The notes beneath the pieces were generated by a model. It was given only the letters and a program-made list of their open reading frames with translations, was not told the origin of the DNA and ran no database searches. Position numbers and translations under genes: made by a program. Of a DNA stretch of 64,000 nucleotides, positions 46,691 through 55,837 are shown in pieces (the stretch's first letter is position 1; every line of letters starts with the position of its first letter). The DNA comes from Marinomonas phaeophyticola (GTDB taxonomy: Bacteria > Pseudomonadota > Gammaproteobacteria > Pseudomonadales > Marinomonadaceae), in NCBI RefSeq assembly GCF_026966905.1, contig NZ_JAPUBN010000024.1, forward strand, positions 62,001-126,000, read 5' to 3'.

Positions 46691-46714
46691 GACGCTCTCC
46701 GTTAAGAGAGCGTC
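46691..46714 (-). other. Intercistronic hairpin between dctP and dctQ
   Basis: GACGCTCTC and GAGAGCGTC form a perfect 9-bp G/C-rich stem with a 6-nt loop. There is no T run on the minus strand. This is the usual position for an element that protects the dctP transcript or partly ends it, giving excess binding protein. The function is inferred. Confidence 0.6.
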
Positions 46715-46799
46715 ATTACATTGTTCAAAATGCACACTTGCTCATGACATCTTGGCCTTTTTGCTCATCCACAAAAAAACCAAGAGACCAAACAACAAG

Positions 46800-47846
46800 T
46801 TAACTATAGCGGTAAGGTCTACCTGCTTTCGACATGGTGTCATTATACTTTTTGAATATATCGACAACCTTTTTGGTACGCTCACTGGTTTCAGCAATTT
46901 CATCCCAGAACTTATGCGCTTCGGCTTCAACTGTTGCCCATTCTTCATCAGAAATAGACGTCAGTTTCATCTTAGTTCCTTCTGTTCTCAATTTCGCTTC
47001 ACCACCCCAATACCAATGCTGGCGGTAGTAATGCGAGCTATCCATGCACAGTCTCCATAGCTCTTTTAAATGCTCTGGTAAGGCATTCCAAGAATCATTG
47101 TTGGCAAAGAAAGAGCCACTCCATGCACCGGAAATATTATTGGTTAAGAAGTAGTTTGTCGCATCGGCCCAACCGACTGTGTAATCTTCGGTAATACCTG
47201 ACCAAGCAATACCATCAAGTTCGCCAGTTTGTAAGGCAACTTCAATGTCTTCCCAAGGTAAAGTAACTGGAATGACACCAAAACGGTTTAAGAAACGGCC
47301 CGCGGTTGGGAAAGTGAAGATCCGCTTACCTTTTAAATCAGCCAAACTGTTAATTGGGTCCTTGGTGGCGAAATGACACGGATCCCATGCACCCGCACTT
47401 AGCCATTTAACACCCACTTCGTCATAGGCTTCTTCCCAGATTTCTTTTAAACCGTACTGTTCGAATAAGACAGGCACGTCAAGGCTGTAACGGGTAGCAA
47501 AGGGAAAGTATCCACCAAAAACAGAAATATCAACAGGCGCGCCCATGGAATCATCATCACTTTGAACCGCATCAATGGTGCCATTTTGTAACGCACGGAA
47601 TAACTCTGGCGTTGGTACAAGCTGATCGGCGTAATAAAGTTCGATCTCCATTTCACCATTAGCCGCTTTATTGAATGCTTCCACAGCCGGTTTAATCACG
47701 TGCTCACCGAGCGCTGCGCCCGCGTACGTTTGTAAACGCCATTTAATCGGGGCTGTTTTAGCTTGAGCATTAGACGCACCTAACGTGGCGGCCGCAGCAC
47801 TACCAACGACGGCTTTTTTAATAAAATCGCGTTTGTTCTTATTCAT
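46800..47846 (-). CDS. dctP: TRAP transporter substrate-binding protein DctP
   Basis: This periplasmic binding protein of 348 residues is the first gene of the operon. The N-terminus, MNKNKRDFIKKAVVGSAAAATLG, resembles a twin-arginine signal (KRDFIKK) ending near ANAQA, so export may be by Tat. The fold is DctP-like, with the substrate Arg region in LKGKRIFTFPTAGRFLNRFG near 165 and a Trp-rich binding cleft (LPWEDIEVALQTGELDGIAW). The ligand is unknown; the operon suggests a nitrogen-containing organic compound. GGAGAGGAAAG precedes the ATG. Confidence 0.9.
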   Translation of the reverse strand: MNKNKRDFIKKAVVGSAAAATLGASNAQAKTAPIKWRLQTYAGAALGEHVIKPAVEAFNKAANGEMEIELYYADQLVPTPELFRALQNGTIDAVQSDDDSMGAPVDISVFGGYFPFATRYSLDVPVLFEQYGLKEIWEEAYDEVGVKWLSAGAWDPCHFATKDPINSLADLKGKRIFTFPTAGRFLNRFGVIPVTLPWEDIEVALQTGELDGIAWSGITEDYTVGWADATNYFLTNNISGAWSGSFFANNDSWNALPEHLKELWRLCMDSSHYYRQHWYWGGEAKLRTEGTKMKLTSISDEEWATVEAEAHKFWDEIAETSERTKKVVDIFKKYNDTMSKAGRPYRYS

Positions 47847-48271
47847 TTTCTTTCCTCTCCATAACTACCAATAGTTTTAGGCTTCTGCATTATGAAAAAC
47901 AGTTTATTCAAATAACTTGTATAAATTGCTTACACAAAAGACGCTTTGTATTACGAACTTCAAGAAACTTTTCAGATCTTCTACTGCTTTTTATTGATTG
48001 TTTTTTCTATCAACCTAATCAATATAGAACAGTAAAAAACAATTGCGTAAATATTTATACATTATTTATTTAACCTGTCAATTTTTTTACATAAGATAAA
48101 ATTCGTCTATACTTTGAACAGTCTATTAAACGTTAAGGTATGAGTGATTTAGGGAAAAAATACTGTATAGATGAGATTTATAGGTTTATAGTGCGGCGCT
48201 CGAATGACGCACACACATAGACAGATAGAAGAAAACGGCATACCATTTGAAGCGAAAATAGAGTGATCCTT
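47847..48271. promoter_or_regulatory. Divergent control region of dctP and the RpiR regulator
   Basis: This 425-bp gap has no gene. For the rightward regulator, TTTACA at 48086-48091, a 16-bp spacer and TATACT at 48108-48113 make a convincing sigma-70 promoter. That implies a leader of about 150 nt. The leftward dctP promoter could not be placed with confidence. The region is A/T-rich and probably holds operators for the RpiR protein. Confidence 0.45.
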
Positions 48272-49162
48272 ATGAATAACACACCAATACATACCGATAG
48301 CCACACCATCGCTGAACTGTTTCGCTCCGAGCTCAACCTCTTTAGCCCTGCCGAGCTGAAACTCGTTAACTACTTACTAACGAACTACCCAATGTCCGGT
48401 TTGGTGTCCATTACTGAACTATCAGAGAACTGCGGCGTATCCACACCGACCGTCATGCGGACATTGAAACGTATTGGGTTTGCAAGCTTTACGACTTTCC
48501 AGAAAGAGCTCAAAGAAGAGCTGCAACAAACCTTATCCGACCCTATTGCCAAACATGATCGATGGGCCGCAGACGCACCAAAAGAACACGTCTTAAATCG
48601 GGTGGCCGATACGGTAACAACCAACTTACGACACAGTCTCAATCAAATAAATCACGAGCAATTCGACGCTATCATCGACTTATTAGCAAACCAAGAACAC
48701 GCACTCCACCTTCTTGGAGGCCGTATTACCAGTGCTTTTGCTCGCTATTTAAATACCCATTTAAATGTCATCCGCGAAGACGTTCATCTGTTTCCTGAAA
48801 CCGCCTCTTTATGGCCACACCATCTATTGAAAATCAAAGAAAACGATGTGGTGATCATGTTTGATGTGCGTCGCTACGAGCAGGACCTCATTACAGCAAG
48901 CCGTTTATTAAAAGCACGCGGAGCCAAAATCATTTTATTTACCGATCAATGGTTATCCCCCGTTGCCGATTATTCGGAACATACTTTACCCATTCGGATA
49001 GAAGGTAAATCAGGTTGGGATTCTGGAGTTGTGACGCTGTTTTTTGCGGAATCCATGATCGTCGCGCTTGAAGAAAGACTCTGGTCGCAAACCTCAAAAC
49101 GCATGCGTGAACTGGAAGACATGTTCGATTTAACCGAGCGATTTAAAAAGAAAATCAAGTAA
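48272..49162 (+). CDS. RpiR/MurR-family transcriptional regulator (HTH + SIS)
   Basis: The protein has 296 residues from the ATG at 48272. An in-frame GTG at 48263 is less likely. The N-terminal ~75 residues form the HTH_6 domain (VSITELSENCGVSTPTVMRTLKRIGF). The C-terminal half is a sugar-isomerase (SIS) domain that includes LHLLGGRITSAFARYLNTHL and VVIMFDVRRYEQDLITASRLLKARGAK. Placed divergently from the TRAP/ligase operon, it is the likely local regulator. SIS-domain regulators usually bind phosphosugars, so its effector here is uncertain. Confidence 0.87.
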   Translation: MNNTPIHTDSHTIAELFRSELNLFSPAELKLVNYLLTNYPMSGLVSITELSENCGVSTPTVMRTLKRIGFASFTTFQKELKEELQQTLSDPIAKHDRWAADAPKEHVLNRVADTVTTNLRHSLNQINHEQFDAIIDLLANQEHALHLLGGRITSAFARYLNTHLNVIREDVHLFPETASLWPHHLLKIKENDVVIMFDVRRYEQDLITASRLLKARGAKIILFTDQWLSPVADYSEHTLPIRIEGKSGWDSGVVTLFFAESMIVALEERLWSQTSKRMRELEDMFDLTERFKKKIK

Positions 49163-49317
49163 GAGAGCTCAAGATTAATAAAACGAATTATGTATGAACA
49201 ACAACATTCATGAACAGCGACAGAAATTGTTGTCAGCTAAAGGAAACGGGTAAAAGCAGTAATGTAATGACAATATGGAGATACAATAATATCGTTTTTT
49301 ATATGAGTAACCATTTG

Positions 49318-50484
49318 ATGCCAAAGAAGATTATTCGCCAATCTATTTTTATTTCTATGGGCTGTCTATTATTGACATTGACAGGCTGTAAATCCGTTTC
49401 CTCCGTGGAAAAATTATCTGAGCAAATAAAAAACATTGAAGATATTAATGATATAAAAGCCATTGCCAAACAAGCAAAAGAAAGCCGAGATTTAATTAAA
49501 GAAGAAATCCAAGTCGTAAAAACCTTATTTAAAGAACTGGATGAAAAAGTGAATAAAATATGGGGGAAAGGGAATAGTGAACTGCCCGAAAAGAAAAAAT
49601 ATGTAAAATACACAAATGACTATCAGGCAAGAACGGTTGTTGATTTTGATAGTGGGTTAGTGAGAGTGGAAACCATAGCGAAGGACTCGCCTATTGAGAC
49701 TCTAAAAAAAGCGGTCACTACCACTCTGCTCACAACGTCCGATCCCAGTAAAACGGATATTTTTTCTAGTGCTGAGCCCAATACCGATGGCGTACCTTTT
49801 TTATATCCCCAAGTTATGGACCATGATGGAAAGCTCGTGCAATTTCGCTGGCGAGCACAGCGTTACTCAGAGTACCTTGTGAGCAACAAGCTCACCAAAT
49901 CCAAAGAAAACAACACAACCATCTACGCCGTTGAATTCAAATTAGTAGCCCAGCATCAACATCTTCGCCAAGAAAAATACAGTGACTATGTTCTGGCCGC
50001 AGCGAATCGATACAACTTATCACCCGCGCTCATCTACGGCATCATTGAAACAGAAAGTTCATTTAATCCTTATGCCGTCAGCCCTGCAAACGCCTACGGT
50101 TTAATGCAAGTCGTCCCCTCCACCGCCGGTCGGGATGTCTATAACCTAGTTAAGAACAAATCAGGACAGCCAACAAAAGAAATCCTTTTTTCCCCTGAAA
50201 ATAACATCGATATAGGCAGTGCTTATCTCTATATTTTACAAACTCGTTACTTAGTTAAAGTGGCCAATAAATTAAGTCAAGAATATTCAATGATCTCCGC
50301 TTATAACGGCGGTACTGGCAATGTCTTAAAAACGTTTGATAGCAATAGAACGCGAGCGATGGACAAGATAAACCAGACATCCACCAGCAATGTTTACAAA
50401 AAACTCAGATACGACCACCCTAGATCTGAATCGCGATACTATTTAGAAAAAGTCACCAAAGCCAAAGCCAGCTATGAGAAGTAG
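49318..50484 (+). CDS. mltC: Membrane-bound lytic murein transglycosylase C (MltC)
   Basis: This outer-membrane lipoprotein cleaves peptidoglycan glycan strands. It has 388 residues from the ATG at 49318; the ATG at 49303 is an alternative. The lipobox LTLTGC lies near residue 24. The N-terminal ~170 residues correspond to the DUF3393-type MltC domain. The C-terminal SLT domain has the catalytic Glu in YGIIETESSFNPYAVSPANAYGLMQV and the later SAYNGGTGNVLKTF motif. The earlier in-frame start at 49210 would spoil the lipoprotein signal. Confidence 0.9.
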   Translation: MPKKIIRQSIFISMGCLLLTLTGCKSVSSVEKLSEQIKNIEDINDIKAIAKQAKESRDLIKEEIQVVKTLFKELDEKVNKIWGKGNSELPEKKKYVKYTNDYQARTVVDFDSGLVRVETIAKDSPIETLKKAVTTTLLTTSDPSKTDIFSSAEPNTDGVPFLYPQVMDHDGKLVQFRWRAQRYSEYLVSNKLTKSKENNTTIYAVEFKLVAQHQHLRQEKYSDYVLAAANRYNLSPALIYGIIETESSFNPYAVSPANAYGLMQVVPSTAGRDVYNLVKNKSGQPTKEILFSPENNIDIGSAYLYILQTRYLVKVANKLSQEYSMISAYNGGTGNVLKTFDSNRTRAMDKINQTSTSNVYKKLRYDHPRSESRYYLEKVTKAKASYEK

Positions 50485-50627
50485 TCTTAAAATACCTAAA
50501 GAGAGAGTTTTAGCCTATTCTCCAAGGGGAAAGAAAAGAGAAACATTTTAGTTTTATGATGTTTCGACTGTCTCACTTTGACATTAAACAATTGAAACAC
50601 ATAAATTAATTACAAAACTCAGTGGTC

Positions 50628-51557
50628 TTAATCTTCATTTTTTTCAAGGTCTTTAATTTGCTCTAAGAACCACTCTTTAAAGGCGGCTATGTCTTTTCTT
50701 TGAGCAACGGCTTTTCGTATCAACAAATAATGATCTCGTTTAGGCAACAACGTTTCCTTAACAGGCTTAACCAAGCTTCCATCGCGTATCAAATCATTTA
50801 CTAAATGCTTCCACCCTAAACAAATACCGTGTCCACTTAATACCGTATTGATCATCATAGGGTAGCTATTGTAACTCAACCCGTTAAGTGCAGTATAAGG
50901 CACATCATTCTGCTCAAACCAGTAGTTCCAATCAATTACCGTCCATGGAAGATTTTTCCAGTGATTATCATCTGTGTTTAATAACGTATGTTTCACTAAG
51001 TCTTGTATCGATTCAATTTTTGAGTTTTTCTCTAAATATCTAGGGCTGCAAACTGGAAAGATTTCTTCCGAGAAAAAGTAGGTACTTTCATAGCTCGATG
51101 AGGGCTCCTCTCCCATGGTGATCATAATGTCAAAGTGATCCTTTTGAGGGTTCGGGCTACGCTCTAAACTAACAACATACATATCAATTTCAGGATAAAG
51201 CTTTTTAAAATCGCCAATACGTGGAGCAAGAAACAGTCCCGCAATAGAACTCATTAACCCAATGGTCATGGTGGACAGTTCATGCCGGTTTCGTAACTGA
51301 TTTGCCGCGGTTTCAATATGAGATAAACCTAGGGATACCGCATCTAAAAAGAGCTTACCGTTAGAGTTTAAGCTAACATGCTTATGATTACGGTCAAATA
51401 GCTCACCTCCTAAGTTTTCTTCTAGCAGGCGAATCTGTCTGCTAATTGCGGCTTGACTAACACACACTTCTTCCGCTGCTCGCTTAAAACTCTGATATCG
51501 AGCCGCCGCTTCAAAAGCCACCAAAGAACTAAAAGAGGGTAAGTCTTTTTTTCGCAT
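50628..51557 (-). CDS. LysR-family regulator beside the choline-sulfate genes
   Basis: The protein has 309 residues. An N-terminal winged HTH is seen in FKRAAEEVCVSQAAISRQIRLLEENLGGELFDRNHK (residues about 24-58), followed by a substrate-binding domain. The N-terminal style FSSLVAFEAAARYQSF is that of the GcvA-like subgroup that includes choline-sulfate utilisation regulators. It is divergent from the binding protein and choline sulfatase across 362 bp. Regulation of those genes is an inference from position. Confidence 0.83.
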   Translation of the reverse strand: MRKKDLPSFSSLVAFEAAARYQSFKRAAEEVCVSQAAISRQIRLLEENLGGELFDRNHKHVSLNSNGKLFLDAVSLGLSHIETAANQLRNRHELSTMTIGLMSSIAGLFLAPRIGDFKKLYPEIDMYVVSLERSPNPQKDHFDIMITMGEEPSSSYESTYFFSEEIFPVCSPRYLEKNSKIESIQDLVKHTLLNTDDNHWKNLPWTVIDWNYWFEQNDVPYTALNGLSYNSYPMMINTVLSGHGICLGWKHLVNDLIRDGSLVKPVKETLLPKRDHYLLIRKAVAQRKDIAAFKEWFLEQIKDLEKNED

Positions 51558-51919
51558 AATACGCCTTTCTTATGTACCTATGTTTGCTAAAGCATCGACG
51601 CTATAGACGAATACTAAGATCAATTATTACGTCATGCTGTTCTACCACGCTTTTTATTTCTTAGCTAGAAGCTCATAAATCAAAGCATCGCATATAATCC
51701 GTAGAGAGCCAAACACCTTCTTAATTAACTTTTAGTTAAGTGAGTCGTATTTTTGTCATTTGATAAAACACGTAAACCCATTGATATTAAGTTGTGTCCA
51801 CGAATGATTGTCACTGAAATAGTGCAGCAAAAAACTTAATTAAACATTTACTTGATACGAATAAATGAAACCGGAAGCTCATGCTTGTTCATTTTGAAGT
51901 AGATAAAAAAGAGGTTCTT
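51558..51919. promoter_or_regulatory. Divergent control region of the choline-sulfate module
   Basis: This A/T-rich gap between the LysR gene and the binding protein has no coding sequence. A small inverted repeat, TTAACT-TTT-AGTTAA at 51725-51739, has the T-N11-A layout of LysR-type binding sites and is a candidate operator. No single promoter could be fixed. Confidence 0.35.
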
Positions 51920-52960
51920 ATGTCTTCAGTAAAAAAAGTATACCACTCGGCGATTACTAGAAATGTTCATGGCACTATCAAGGTTAAAGACAAGATAAAG
52001 GCGCTTTCTTTAGGGATAATCATAATGTCATCCAGCCTGCATGCATCAGAAAGTCTGCCTGGGGAAGGCGTGACAGTAAGACCTATGGATTTTGGAAATC
52101 AAAATACCCAGTTTCAAAGCGAAATTATCAGAATCGGATTAGAGACGCTTGGCTATAAAGTAAATAAAGCATTAGAAGCAGATCCAACGATTGCTCATGT
52201 CTCTGTAGGTCAAGAAGATGCAGATTATATGGCGGTACACTGGGAGCCATTACATAACGATTATTTTGCCCGTGCTGGGGGTGAAAACTCAAACACTAAA
52301 CTAGGTACATTAGTAAAAGATGCCGCTCAAGGTATTTTAATTGATAAGAAAACCGCCGATGCTTATGGAATAACAAGCCTATCGCAGTTAAAAGACCCTA
52401 AAATCGCCGCACTTTTTGATATGGATGAAGATGGTAAAGCGGACCTTACAGGTTGTAACCCTGGCTGGGGTTGCGAAGAAGTCATTGAAACACACCTAGA
52501 TAACTTAGGACTGCGCGATACGGTCACCCATAGACAGGGCGTTTATGTTGCACTCATGGCCGATACGATTACTAGGTTCCGAGAAGGCAAACCCGTCCTG
52601 TATTACACTTGGACTCCTATGTGGGTCAGCAGCCTTTTGGTTCCTGGAAAAGATTCGTCTTGGCTGACTATCCCAGAAAAAAATCAAGTCGCATCTAAAG
52701 ACGATGGCTTAGGGTTTGTTGTAAATACGGTTCGTATAATGGCTAACAATCATTTCTTAGAACAGAATCCTGCCGCCAAACATTTTTTTGAATTAGTAAC
52801 GATCGATATTAATGATATCAATGCACAAAATGCGTTAATTCAAGCTGGGGAAAAGAGCAGTCGCGATGTTACCCGCCACGCAAAAGCATGGATATCTAAT
52901 CATCAAGACCTCTTTAATCATTGGATTACTCAGGCCAAAGAGTTCAAGCCAAAATCATAA
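51920..52960 (+). CDS. Glycine betaine/choline-type ABC substrate-binding protein (ProX-like)
   Basis: This OpuAC/ProX-family binding protein has 346 residues from the ATG at 51920, which has GAGG 5 bp upstream. The ATG at 51881 is rejected. A signal peptide with an unusually long basic n-region runs to about residue 40 (IKALSLGIIIMSSSLHA). The mature part has a Trp-rich ligand pocket (AVHWEPLHNDYF, GCNPGWGCEEVI, LYYTWTPMWVSSLL) able to bind a trimethylammonium group. No permease or ATPase gene is adjacent. With the choline sulfatase next, choline-O-sulfate or choline is a likely ligand. Confidence 0.82.
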   Translation: MSSVKKVYHSAITRNVHGTIKVKDKIKALSLGIIIMSSSLHASESLPGEGVTVRPMDFGNQNTQFQSEIIRIGLETLGYKVNKALEADPTIAHVSVGQEDADYMAVHWEPLHNDYFARAGGENSNTKLGTLVKDAAQGILIDKKTADAYGITSLSQLKDPKIAALFDMDEDGKADLTGCNPGWGCEEVIETHLDNLGLRDTVTHRQGVYVALMADTITRFREGKPVLYYTWTPMWVSSLLVPGKDSSWLTIPEKNQVASKDDGLGFVVNTVRIMANNHFLEQNPAAKHFFELVTIDINDINAQNALIQAGEKSSRDVTRHAKAWISNHQDLFNHWITQAKEFKPKS

Positions 52961-53058
52961 TTCGTTCGCTTTATTTCTAAGGCATACCCTCTCTTCATGT
53001 GCATTTAAGTTCTATTTTTTACTAGAGGCTTAATGCCATCACAAGGAATCCCAGCAGC

Positions 53059-54594
53059 ATGAGTAGTCCAACCAATAAACAGCCCAATATTATTTTCATT
53101 ATGGCAGATCAAGTAGCTGCCCAAGCATTACCTATGTACGGACACAGTGTGGTAAAAACCCCACACCTCACGGCATTAGCAACAGAGAGTACTGTATTTA
53201 ATCGTGCTTATTGTAATTTTCCACTGTGTGCTCCCGCTCGCTACGCTATGCTCTCAGGAAAATTATGTTCAAGAATAGGAGCGTATGACAATGCAGCAGA
53301 GTTCAAGTCGTCTACTCCTACATTCGTTCATGGCTTGCGAAATAAAGGTTATCAAACCAGCCTAATCGGGAAAATGCACTTTGTAGGAGCCGATCAGTTA
53401 CATGGATATGAGGAGCGTTTAACCACAGAAATATACCCCTCTGATTTTAGTTGGATTCCAAACTGGAAAAATTCTGATACCAAATTGGCTTTTCAAGATA
53501 TGAAAAATGTCATTTCTGCAGGGCCTGCCGCGCGTACCATGCAAATGGATTTTGATGAGCTTGTATCTTATAAAGCAGAACAAAAGATTTACGACTTAGC
53601 CCGTAGTGAAGATAAAAGGCCTTTCTTCCTTACTGTCTCTTTTACTCATCCTCATGACCCTTACTCACCAACGCCAGAATTTTGGGAGTTGTATAAAGAA
53701 GAGGACATTGATGACCCAGCGGTCCCTTTTATAGAATATCAAGATAGAGATAAGCATAGCCAAGACCTCTATAAACATTACAGCATGGATCAGAAAATCC
53801 CCTCTAAAAAAGAAACGTTACGCGCTCGTCATGGTTATTATGCTTCCATCAGTTATATTGATGACAAAATCGGAAAACTGATTAAAAACCTTAAAGAAAC
53901 AGGGCTGTGGGATAATACGGTACTCATTTTCACTTCTGACCATGGAGATATGATGGGAGAGAGAGGCATGTGGTACAAAAAGTCTTTCTTTGAATGGTCT
54001 TTAAGGGTGCCTTTACTCATTCGGACGCCGTTTAATAATACCGCATCTAGAGTTGAGGATAGCGTATCCCATATAGACTTATTTCCCACATTATTAGACA
54101 TGGCTGGAGGACATGAGGAGCCCCCTTTATTCTTAGATGGAGTGAGCCTACAGCCCTATTTACAAAACGAGTCACCCAAAATACGCCCCTTCCCTAGAGC
54201 AGAATACTTAGCGGAAGGCACTGATCATCCCCAAGTGGCTTTAATTAGAGACCCTTATAAGCTCATTATTAGCGAAAATGCCTCTCCATTGTTATTTGAT
54301 CTAGAAAAAGACCCTATGGAGTTAACGAATCTGGCGTCAAGCCCTGAATATAAAGCAGAATTTCAGAATTTAATACAACAAGCAGAACAGGAATGGGATT
54401 TAGCCAGCTTGCGAACCAATATTATCAATGATCAAAATAATCGTAGACTAGTGGCTGAAGCAACCTCAAAGGGAATACAAACTTCTTGGGATTATGAGCC
54501 TCACGAAGATGCAAGTAAGCAGTTTGTTCGAGGTGGAGCGTGGTGTGCAGATGCAGAAACAAAAGCCTATCTTGACGCAAATTTAGCCAATTAA
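53059..54594 (+). CDS. betC: Choline-sulfatase BetC
   Basis: This sulfatase hydrolyses choline-O-sulfate to choline and sulfate. It has 511 residues, the family length. The metal-binding QPNIIFIMADQVA is at 8-20, and the formylglycine motif is CAPAR in NFPLCAPARYAMLSGKL near 57-61. FTSDHGDMMGERGMWYK near 294 supplies further metal ligands. The C-terminal DYEPHEDASKQFVRGG resembles the tail typical of choline sulfatases. It follows the ProX-like gene in the same direction. No betA/betB is adjacent. Confidence 0.9.
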   Translation: MSSPTNKQPNIIFIMADQVAAQALPMYGHSVVKTPHLTALATESTVFNRAYCNFPLCAPARYAMLSGKLCSRIGAYDNAAEFKSSTPTFVHGLRNKGYQTSLIGKMHFVGADQLHGYEERLTTEIYPSDFSWIPNWKNSDTKLAFQDMKNVISAGPAARTMQMDFDELVSYKAEQKIYDLARSEDKRPFFLTVSFTHPHDPYSPTPEFWELYKEEDIDDPAVPFIEYQDRDKHSQDLYKHYSMDQKIPSKKETLRARHGYYASISYIDDKIGKLIKNLKETGLWDNTVLIFTSDHGDMMGERGMWYKKSFFEWSLRVPLLIRTPFNNTASRVEDSVSHIDLFPTLLDMAGGHEEPPLFLDGVSLQPYLQNESPKIRPFPRAEYLAEGTDHPQVALIRDPYKLIISENASPLLFDLEKDPMELTNLASSPEYKAEFQNLIQQAEQEWDLASLRTNIINDQNNRRLVAEATSKGIQTSWDYEPHEDASKQFVRGGAWCADAETKAYLDANLAN

Positions 54595-54688
54595 AAAGTA
54601 CCTATCTAATGTAAACGGACCAATAACATACTCTGTTCAGCTGCCATCTATCGAATCGTATTTGAGCAGAGTCTTTACTACCTTGGCA

Positions 54689-54731
54689 GGCTAAGTCCAT
54701 AGTTTTGCCTATCTAATCTATGGACTTAGCC
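54689..54731. terminator. Hairpin between convergent betC and the LysR gene
   Basis: GGCTAAGTCCATAG at 54689-54702 pairs perfectly with CTATGGACTTAGCC at 54718-54731 (14 bp, 15-nt loop). Its place between two converging genes suggests a shared terminator, though no strong T run follows directly. Confidence 0.55.
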
Positions 54732-54774
54732 TATTGAAAATAAGTAATTGTTTAATTTAATACAGCGGTTATTA

Positions 54775-55700
54775 TTACTTTTTCACAGCCTCTAATAAAC
54801 AGTTATAGAAAGCCAAGGCCACTGGCGTTAATGCATTTTTAGAACTTTTCAAAACAACGGAAAACTCACTTTCAATAACCCATTCTTCTTCTTTTAAAGC
54901 GACTAAATTGTATTGGTATTTACCGCTTTCAATAAGATGTGTCGGCAGAAAGCTAATGTGAGTTCCTGCCATCGTTAGTATTAAGCCAGACTCAACATTC
55001 CAACCATTTATTAATTTAATATTGTCATACTGGTTAACATTCAGTAATTGATGCATTTGTCTCGAAGCATAACCTCCAACATTGATTCTTTGACCTTCTA
55101 AGGAGTACTGCTTATTGATGATCTCTAATGCCACATCCTCACGGGCGTAAAGATAACTTTTTTCATGGAATAATGGCGTTCTGTGGTCATAAGTTTGAGC
55201 ATGAACGTTTTGTTCACTCAATACCACAATCATCATATCGAGTTGATTTTTCTGGAGTTTTTCATTGAGCAATGTGTAATCACCAATTTCTAATGACACC
55301 TCAATATGATCACTCAATTGGTAAAATGCCTCAATGGCAGCGGAGATAATATTGTCTTCGAATGTGACCGTATTATCGAGCACTCCGACTCTAACTAGCC
55401 CCGTCAAGGTTGAACGAACGCCTTTCAGTTTGAAGGCAAACTCACTTAAAACTGAGCTCAGTTCGTTCGCATAGTCGTATACTGTCCGTCCTTCACTGGT
55501 GAGTTCAAAACCACTTCTTCCTCGATAACAAAGTGTTACTCCAAGACTTTTTTCAAGCTCAATTAATTGATTACTCAGAACCGGTTGACTGAGCCCTGTA
55601 TTTAAAATGGCGTTACTGATCCCCCCTGCTCAACAATTTCACAAAACAATTCTAGTCGGCGTAGATCTCTCTTATCCAATTTTTTCATCTGAGCAGTCAT
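54775..55700 (-). pseudogene. LysR-family regulator with a one-base frameshift
   Basis: The ATG at 55700 opens MTAQMKKLDKRDLRRLELF and reaches a stop soon after EQGG. Adding one G to the G6 run (plus-strand C6 at 55621-55626) restores GGISNAILNTGLSQPVLSNQLIELE, a typical LysR helix-turn-helix. That joins the 210-residue effector domain ending at 54775, for about 308 residues in total. Everything else is conserved and without stops, so the break is recent or a sequencing artefact. It is divergent from the permease-DUF917-hydantoinase operon, which it probably regulates. Confidence 0.82.
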
Positions 55701-55837
55701 AATAAGGTTTCATCCTAATTTTCAAATGTTTGAATTCAATAATATATATTTATCTGAATGTAACAAGCTGCTAATTTTTGTCTGATGAATTTATATACAA
55801 ATAACTTAATAAAAAAATAAGAATGTGGGAACTTAAC

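Noticed and set aside
49210..49317. Upstream extension of MltC
   Set aside because: It would bury the lipoprotein signal and lipobox; the start at 49318 places the lipobox Cys correctly.
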